Below the pieces are notes generated by a model, which saw only the letters and a program-made list of their open reading frames with translations, was not told the origin of the DNA and did no database searches. From CAYJFG01 sp964369405 (GTDB lineage: Bacteria; Bacillota; Clostridia; Oscillospirales; Acutalibacteraceae), in NCBI GenBank assembly GCA_964369405.1, contig CAYJGB010000020.1:1-30045 (forward strand): a stretch of 30,045 bases of DNA, given 5' to 3'. Position numbers and translations under genes: made by a program. Below, one piece after another: positions 24,994 through 30,045 of the stretch. The first letter of the stretch is position 1. Each line of letters opens with the position of its first letter.

Positions 24994-25345
24994 ATGGATT
25001 TTAATTTAATTTGATTAAAAAATTTTGATATATTAAATCTCTACTATTAAATATCAAAAACTAATTATATAATATTACTATTTTAAAATATAGATACAGT
25101 TTATTACATTGCTAGTTATGTTAAAATATTGTCAATGTTGTTATTCATAATTTGTTCATAATATCAATATTTAATTTTGTCAAATTATGCTATAATATTT
25201 TAGCGTGCTAAACTATATGTACATATTATTTAACTTCAAAATTTAATTTAATAGACATAATGGTAAAACAAATAATTAAATGCAGCTAGTTTACACAAAT
25301 ATTCATATTAATAATATGAAAATAATTTTTAAAGGGGTTTTAATT
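24994..25345. other. Long AT-rich leader region before the CotH gene
   Basis: About 350 nt without a supported gene. It contains the extended -10 at 25188-25196 and a perfect palindrome TTTAGC-GT-GCTAAA (25199-25212) that would straddle the transcription start. About 140 nt of leader precede the TTG start. I recognised no riboswitch. An in-frame ATG at 25280 has no ribosome site and is not taken as the start. Confidence 0.6.
25188..25196 (+). promoter_or_regulatory. Extended -10 promoter of the CotH gene
   Basis: TGC TATAAT at 25188-25196. The best hexamer near the expected -35 position (TATTTA) is poor, and a TTGTCA at 25177-25182 is too close to serve. A palindrome begins 3 nt downstream, a possible operator. 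Confidence 0.55.
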
Positions 25346-28300
25346 TTGAAGAAATTAAAAATCAGTACGTCGTTAATATTAGTTTTATTAATGATATTAA
25401 CAAGTTCCATCACAATTTTTGCATCATCAGACACTGCACTATTGTCGAGTGAAGAAACGCCTTCATATGTTGCAAACAGCAATGAAAGAGCAGTATGGTT
25501 AGAAGGTTGCGACACTGAAGGAGCGTCAGCAATTGATGCTGTAAAATGGTATTACAAAGGTGGTAAATACTATTTCTTTATGCCAAGTTCAATAGATTTA
25601 ACCGCTGTTACAGTTTACCATAAATTTGGTAATTTGAACATAGGTGGACAATCTATAATTAGTGGACAAGAGTATGATTTATCAAGCAAAACAAATGGTT
25701 CAATGAGTGGTGATAATAGTAATTATTCATTCGAAATAATGCAGTCAGAAAACACTGGAACTGTGTTTATTACTACTGAAAGTGGTAGTATGAGTAATAA
25801 TTATGCTAACAAAGATCACAAAGAACCTGGCGAAATCTTAGTAGTTAGCGACGATGGCAGTACTATAGATTATGATAAAGCTTTAGATTATATCAAAGGT
25901 CGAGGTAATACTACATGGCAATATTTAGATAAGAAAGCTTTTAACATTAAATTAGATAAAAAGTCTGAATTAATGGGTATGAGCGAAAGTAAAAAATGGA
26001 CATTATTAGCAAATGGTCAAGAACATTCAATGCTTAGAAATAGATTTGCTTATGATATGGCAGATGAAATTGGACTTGAATACTCCCCAGAATCAAAATT
26101 TGTTGAGTTTTATGCTAATGGCGAATATATGGGTTCTTATCAATTATCAGAAAAAGTAGATGCAGGAGACGATAATTTAGTTAAAATTAACGAGTTAGAA
26201 AGTGATACCGAGGATGCTTGTGCTATAGCTGGTTACAATGATGATTTAGAATCTTATAGTAGAATTCAAGAAGGCAATAAATACTATGTAGATATACCTG
26301 CTAACCCTGATGATATCACTGGTGGATATTTAATGGAAATTAATAGGTCTATTGAAGAAATATCTGGGTTTGTATCTAATCAAGGTAATCCAATAGATTT
26401 AAAGTATCCTGAATTTGCTTCTAGAGAACAAATGATGTATATATCTACTTTCTATCAAGATATGGAAGATGCTATGTACTCAAGTAGTGGATACAATTCT
26501 AAAGGAAAACATTACTCTGATTATATAGACATTGAAGATGCTGCTAGAATGTATATTATAATGGAATTTTCTATGGATGTTGATACTGGTATATCAAGTT
26601 GCTTTATGTATAAAGATTCTGATGAAAATGGTGATGGAAAAATACATTTATCACCAGTATGGGATTATGACTGTGCATTAGGTAATTTGACTTACACTAA
26701 AGATGGTGTAAATATCGTTGACTATAATAAAATGTTTGCATCTGTATCTAAAATAACTAATGTTGGAAATGATACTATATTTGCAGCACTTTATAAACAT
26801 TCAGATTTTCAATCAGAAGTAAGTCGTGTATGGAAAGAAGACTTTGTACCAGCTTATAGCATATATTCTGGTGAAACTGAAGCTACTGGTAGACTTCAAA
26901 GCTTTGATACATATAAAAATGACTTATTAGCTGCATCAGCTGAAATGAACTATATTAAATGGAATTTAAGTGATGAGTTATTAAGACCTGAGATAGGATA
27001 TACACATACAGCACATATAAATTACTTAAATGATTGGAACAACGGTAGATTTAACTTCTTAAATAAGATGTTCTTAGAAATTGAAGATGTTAAAGCATTA
27101 GCAGTTGATAGTGTAAATGCTGTTTATGATGATTATAGTAAAAAAGATATAACAGCAACAGAACTAGAACAAATGACAGAAATTAAAGATAAAGCTATTA
27201 TAGACATCAATAGTGCTAGCAGTACTGACACAGTTAACAACATCAAAGATGAAGCAATTTATGATATTAAAGCAATTGTAGATTCATTAGTAGTTTACTT
27301 TGATAATTCAGATATCAACTGGAGCAATGTTAATGCATATTGGTGGGGTTCATCTCAAACAACATCTTGGCCAGGTAAAGCTATGGAAAAAGATGGTGAT
27401 ATGTATAAACTAACTATTCCACTAGATGCAGCTAATATTATTTTTAACACTAATAATGGTGGAACTCAAACAGTAGATTTAACAATCGACTCAAGTAAAC
27501 CGATATTTGTTATAAACACAAATAAAACTGGTACATTATATAATGGTTCATGGGAAGCAGCTGAATTGTCACTAGAAGAAGTACAAACAGCAGCTAAAGA
27601 TGAAATAATCATACTATATAATAGTTATGACCAAGCTACATATACTGAAGATGAATACATTGTTATAACTGAAATAAAAACAAAAGCATTTGAAGATATC
27701 GACAATGCAACAACATCAAATGAAGTAACTGAAATTAAAACAAGTGCAATAAATGATTTAAAATCAGCAGAAGCAACATCAATAAAATATGTTAAAACTG
27801 ATGCAATAGACGAAGTAAATTCAGAATATGCAAAATATGATAGTTCAGACTATTCAGAAGATGTATATGCTCAAATTACACAAGTAAAAGATAATGCAAT
27901 AACTAATATTAATAATGCTACAACTAAAAAAGATATTCAATCATTAGTAGAAACAGCAAAAACTGAAATGCAAAATATTGTTAATGAAGCATTAGAAGAT
28001 ATTAAAACGCAAGCAATTGCCGATGTAGAAAATGCATTTAATTCATACGAAGAAAGTAAATTCACATCAAGTGAATATGCTCAGTTAGAAGAAGTAAAAG
28101 AAAATGCTATAACTGATATTGAAAATGGAACAACAGCAAACGCAGTTAGCACAATAAAGGTTGATGCAATAGCAGAAATGAAAGAGCTTTCAGAAGATAC
28201 ATTAGCAATAGCAAAAACAAGTGCAATAGCTGAATTAAACAAAGCATACGCAAGCTATAATAGTTCAGATTTCACTACTGAGGATTATGCTCAAATTAAA

Positions 28301-29824
28301 GAGGCGAAAAACACTGGAATAGAAAATATAAATAATTCAACTACAAAAACATCTGTAACAAGTGCTAAAACAAATGCAATAAATGGAATGGAAGAAATAG
28401 GCGACTTTATAGTAATGTATTTTGATAATTCAGAAATCAACTGGGGCAATGTATATGCTTACTGGTGGGGTTCTGTAGAGACAGTAAAATGGCCAGGTGA
28501 AAAAATGCAAGCTGACGGAGATATGTTTTTTATTAAAATACCATCAGATGCTACAAACATAATATTTAGTAGTGGTTCAAATTCGGCTCAAACAGTAAAT
28601 TTAACTGTAAATAAAGAAACACCAGTATTTGTAATCGATACATATAAATCAGGAACTAAATATAATGGTACATTTAAAGAAGTAGATAAAGATATAAATG
28701 AAGTTAAAGATTTAGCTATAGACGAGATTAACACATTATTTAGCAGTTATGCAAAAGAAAATTATACTGATGAAGAGTATGATGAATTATTTAACATCAA
28801 AACTCAAGCTATAGAAGATATTGATAACGCTTCAACATTTACAGAAATAAACAATATAAAAACAACAGCTATTAGTGAATTAACTCAAAAAGAGAGCGAA
28901 ACAATAATTCATGTTAAGAACGGTGCAAAAGAAGAATTACGTTCTCTACAAAGTGAGTTTCTTGCATTAGAAGACGAAGACTATGATTTTTCAAACAGAT
29001 ATCCAAGTGATATTATGAGAACTTATGACCTTGCAATACAAGAATTAAACACACTTACGAATATAGAAGACATCGAAAAATTAGTTGATGATACTCGTGT
29101 AGCAATGGAAGCAATTGTTCTTGAGGAAATTTCAATTCTAAGAAAAACTGCAAAAGCTGATATAGAAGATATATTTAGTACTTTTGATGCTGATAAATTA
29201 ACAGCTAATGAATACGAAGAATTAGAAAAAATAAAAGATGATGCCATAGCAAAAATTGATAATGATACTACTGGAACAGAAATGGATAACACTGTAGCTG
29301 CTGCTAGTAATCAAATGCAAGAATTCTATGATAATTCATTATACTTTACAACTGAAAGTGCAATTGAAGAAATCAACAATGCATACAACGCATATGATGA
29401 GTCAGAGTTTTCAACAGAAGATTATGCAGAAATAACAAGCATAAAAGATAATGCAATTATAGAGTTAAATAGTGCTACAACGAAAGCTCAAGTTAATAGC
29501 ATAGTAGATGATACAATAAGTGCTATGAGTGAAGTAGGCGATTTTTTAGTTATGTACTTTGATAACTCAGAAATCAAATGGAATAATGTTTATGTTTATT
29601 GGTGGGGTTCTACACAACCAACAAAATGGCCTGGTGAGATGATGGACGAAAATGGAAGTATGTGTTCTATTAAAATACCATCAGATGCTAAAAATATAAT
29701 CTTTAGTAACGGATATAATACAGCTCAGACTATAGATTTAAAAATAGATAAATCTACACCGGTGTTTAACATTAATACATACAGGTCTGGTTCAAAATAT
29801 GGTGGAACTTGGGAAGAAAAATAA
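25346..29824 (+). CDS. Secreted CotH-kinase protein with helical repeats and three starch-binding-like modules
   Basis: 1492 residues from a TTG start at 25346, 8 nt after AAAGGGG. A signal peptide (about 1-27, cleavage near IFA-SS) is followed by an N-terminal beta-rich segment (45-155) and a CotH kinase-like domain (about 160-580). The CotH part shows KGRGNTTW (184-191), KKAFNIKL, SKKWTLLAN, LRNRFAYD, GGYLMEI and the metal-binding DxD in PVWDYDCALG (Asp440, Asp442). The rest alternates nine helical repeats of about 70 residues with three CBM26-like modules (about 648-737, 1021-1111, 1400-1492). No dockerin, LPXTG-type signal or surface-layer repeat is seen, so attachment would be through glycan binding. 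CotH members phosphorylate spore-coat or extracellular proteins; the fusion suggests action at starch or cell-surface glycans, which is inference. Confidence 0.88.
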   Translation: MKKLKISTSLILVLLMILTSSITIFASSDTALLSSEETPSYVANSNERAVWLEGCDTEGASAIDAVKWYYKGGKYYFFMPSSIDLTAVTVYHKFGNLNIGGQSIISGQEYDLSSKTNGSMSGDNSNYSFEIMQSENTGTVFITTESGSMSNNYANKDHKEPGEILVVSDDGSTIDYDKALDYIKGRGNTTWQYLDKKAFNIKLDKKSELMGMSESKKWTLLANGQEHSMLRNRFAYDMADEIGLEYSPESKFVEFYANGEYMGSYQLSEKVDAGDDNLVKINELESDTEDACAIAGYNDDLESYSRIQEGNKYYVDIPANPDDITGGYLMEINRSIEEISGFVSNQGNPIDLKYPEFASREQMMYISTFYQDMEDAMYSSSGYNSKGKHYSDYIDIEDAARMYIIMEFSMDVDTGISSCFMYKDSDENGDGKIHLSPVWDYDCALGNLTYTKDGVNIVDYNKMFASVSKITNVGNDTIFAALYKHSDFQSEVSRVWKEDFVPAYSIYSGETEATGRLQSFDTYKNDLLAASAEMNYIKWNLSDELLRPEIGYTHTAHINYLNDWNNGRFNFLNKMFLEIEDVKALAVDSVNAVYDDYSKKDITATELEQMTEIKDKAIIDINSASSTDTVNNIKDEAIYDIKAIVDSLVVYFDNSDINWSNVNAYWWGSSQTTSWPGKAMEKDGDMYKLTIPLDAANIIFNTNNGGTQTVDLTIDSSKPIFVINTNKTGTLYNGSWEAAELSLEEVQTAAKDEIIILYNSYDQATYTEDEYIVITEIKTKAFEDIDNATTSNEVTEIKTSAINDLKSAEATSIKYVKTDAIDEVNSEYAKYDSSDYSEDVYAQITQVKDNAITNINNATTKKDIQSLVETAKTEMQNIVNEALEDIKTQAIADVENAFNSYEESKFTSSEYAQLEEVKENAITDIENGTTANAVSTIKVDAIAEMKELSEDTLAIAKTSAIAELNKAYASYNSSDFTTEDYAQIKEAKNTGIENINNSTTKTSVTSAKTNAINGMEEIGDFIVMYFDNSEINWGNVYAYWWGSVETVKWPGEKMQADGDMFFIKIPSDATNIIFSSGSNSAQTVNLTVNKETPVFVIDTYKSGTKYNGTFKEVDKDINEVKDLAIDEINTLFSSYAKENYTDEEYDELFNIKTQAIEDIDNASTFTEINNIKTTAISELTQKESETIIHVKNGAKEELRSLQSEFLALEDEDYDFSNRYPSDIMRTYDLAIQELNTLTNIEDIEKLVDDTRVAMEAIVLEEISILRKTAKADIEDIFSTFDADKLTANEYEELEKIKDDAIAKIDNDTTGTEMDNTVAAASNQMQEFYDNSLYFTTESAIEEINNAYNAYDESEFSTEDYAEITSIKDNAIIELNSATTKAQVNSIVDDTISAMSEVGDFLVMYFDNSEIKWNNVYVYWWGSTQPTKWPGEMMDENGSMCSIKIPSDAKNIIFSNGYNTAQTIDLKIDKSTPVFNINTYRSGSKYGGTWEEK
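27085..27286 (+). repeat. CotH protein: helical repeat 0
   Basis: One copy of the roughly 70-residue helical unit (EDVKALAVDSVNAVYDDY onward) links the CotH domain to the first starch-binding-like module. The unit has the general form of an A-helix ending in YxxY, a short turn with acidic/Thr residues, an IKxxAIxxI helix and a closing helix with xxIKxxAI. It resembles FIVAR-like spacer helices. Confidence 0.65.
27287..27558 (+). repeat. CotH protein: CBM26-like module 1
   Basis: About 90 residues with VVYFDNSDINW, AYWWGSSQTTSWPGKAM, a central IIFNTNNGGTQTVDL and a GSW end. Aromatics in the WWG and WPG positions match the starch-binding face of CBM26-type modules. Confidence 0.8.
27565..28405 (+). 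repeat. CotH protein: helical repeats 1-4
   Basis: Four consecutive units of about 68-72 residues between CBM modules 1 and 2. Each starts near a xxxAIxEv-type helix, continues through a YxxY(S/D)xxxYTxxEYxxI segment, then IKxxAIxxIxxATT and a final helix. The second and fourth are closest in sequence, with DSSDYSEDVYAQI and NSSDFTTEDYAQI at the same place. Confidence 0.75.
28406..28680 (+). repeat. CotH protein: CBM26-like module 2
   Basis: FIVMYFDNSEINW, AYWWGSVETVKWPGEKM, IPSDATNIIFSSGSNSAQTVNL. It is markedly closer to module 3 than to module 1, which suggests a later duplication of the repeats-plus-CBM block. Confidence 0.8.
28681..29542 (+). repeat. CotH protein: helical repeats 5-8
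   Basis: Four units, again preceding a CBM module. Unit 6 is divergent (ALEDEDYDFSNRYPSDIMRTY) and slightly longer. Unit 8 has ESEFSTEDYAEITSIKDNAI, matching unit 4. Confidence 0.75.
29543..29821 (+). repeat. CotH protein: CBM26-like module 3
   Basis: FLVMYFDNSEIKW, VYWWGSTQPTKWPGEMM, IPSDAKNIIFSNGYNTAQTIDL, and the protein ends directly after GGTWEEK. The last module forms the exact C-terminus. Confidence 0.8.
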
Positions 29825-29860
29825 TAAGTAATTATTATTTTTAATCTTACAATAAAATTA

Positions 29861-29902
29861 AACTGCCCGTTATTGTTGTATTTTTAACAGTAACGGGCAG
29901 TT
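29861..29902 (+). terminator. Strong hairpin terminator after the CotH gene
   Basis: A 17-bp stem (29861-29877 with 29886-29902, one G-U pair, 8-nt loop) lies 36 nt past the stop. The plus tail is GTAGTATTTTATG and the minus tail TAATTTTATT, so it may also end a leftward transcript from beyond the window. From 29903 to 30045 I see only AT-rich sequence with no gene. Confidence 0.8.
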
Positions 29903-30045
29903 GTAGTATTTTATGTTTGAAATTTTATATATAAGCTGAATTATTACTATCATTTCTATTAATATAACAATTAAGATTTAAATATAAAAACGTTAATTGC
30001 AATAACAAATTGAACAATTTTTTAAAAATAGTTAGTATAAAGTAG

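Noticed and set aside
25280..25345. ATG at 25280 as the CotH start, adding 22 residues
   Set aside because: No ribosome site before it; AAAGGGG stands 8 nt before the TTG at 25346, which starts a normal signal peptide.

Overview
The window is AT-rich DNA from a low-GC, probably spore-forming Clostridia-type Firmicute. The clues are strong AGGAGG-type ribosome sites, frequent TTG/GTG starts, a CwlD-like germination amidase, a class B sortase with an SPQTG-type sorting signal, a zinc-ribbon/kinase-fold/PASTA membrane protein, and a secreted CotH protein with starch-binding modules. A gut Ruminococcaceae/Oscillospiraceae-like host is plausible, but that is inference. No tRNA, rRNA, CRISPR array, insertion sequence or prophage was seen.

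Layout. (1) 187-6895, minus strand: purine genes in the order purC-purF-purB, a terminator-like hairpin, then purA-guaA. Early steps and both AMP and GMP branch enzymes are together; purD/E/H/L/M/N are absent from the window. (2) 6896-9660: a divergent regulatory region, then NADP-type glutamate dehydrogenase and a flavin reductase-rubredoxin fusion, each with its own promoter and terminator. (3) 9695-12862: an orphan nested inverted repeat, a DUF6873-like protein, and a MacAB-like adaptor plus permease pair that lacks an adjacent ATPase. (4) 12985-15242: a small Cys-rich protein converging on radA, which is coupled to cwlD. (5) 15329-19159: a cell-surface locus with an SPQTG-anchored small protein, class B sortase, an overlapping LCP-family enzyme, and a divergent FkbM methyltransferase. 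(6) 19163-21550: a histidine phosphatase and a zinc-ribbon/pseudokinase/PASTA membrane protein. (7) 21741-24925: a five-gene operon of CPBP protease, tadA, cobalamin adenosyltransferase-like protein, PHP phosphoesterase and free-standing TSCPD protein. (8) 25346-29824: a 1492-residue secreted CotH-kinase protein with nine helical repeats and three starch-binding-like modules, followed by a strong terminator.

How the genes fit together. Region 1 makes IMP-derived nucleotides, and region 2 supplies glutamate and electron transfer. Regions 5, 6 and 8 deal with the cell envelope. The two most interesting systems are the sortase/LCP/SPQTG/FkbM locus, a possible surface-protein anchoring and glycan-decoration unit, and the CotH kinase fused to alternating helical spacers and starch-binding modules. 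Many predicted starts were moved inward from the longest open frame because the ribosome site overlaps or follows the longer start; these choices are explained per gene.
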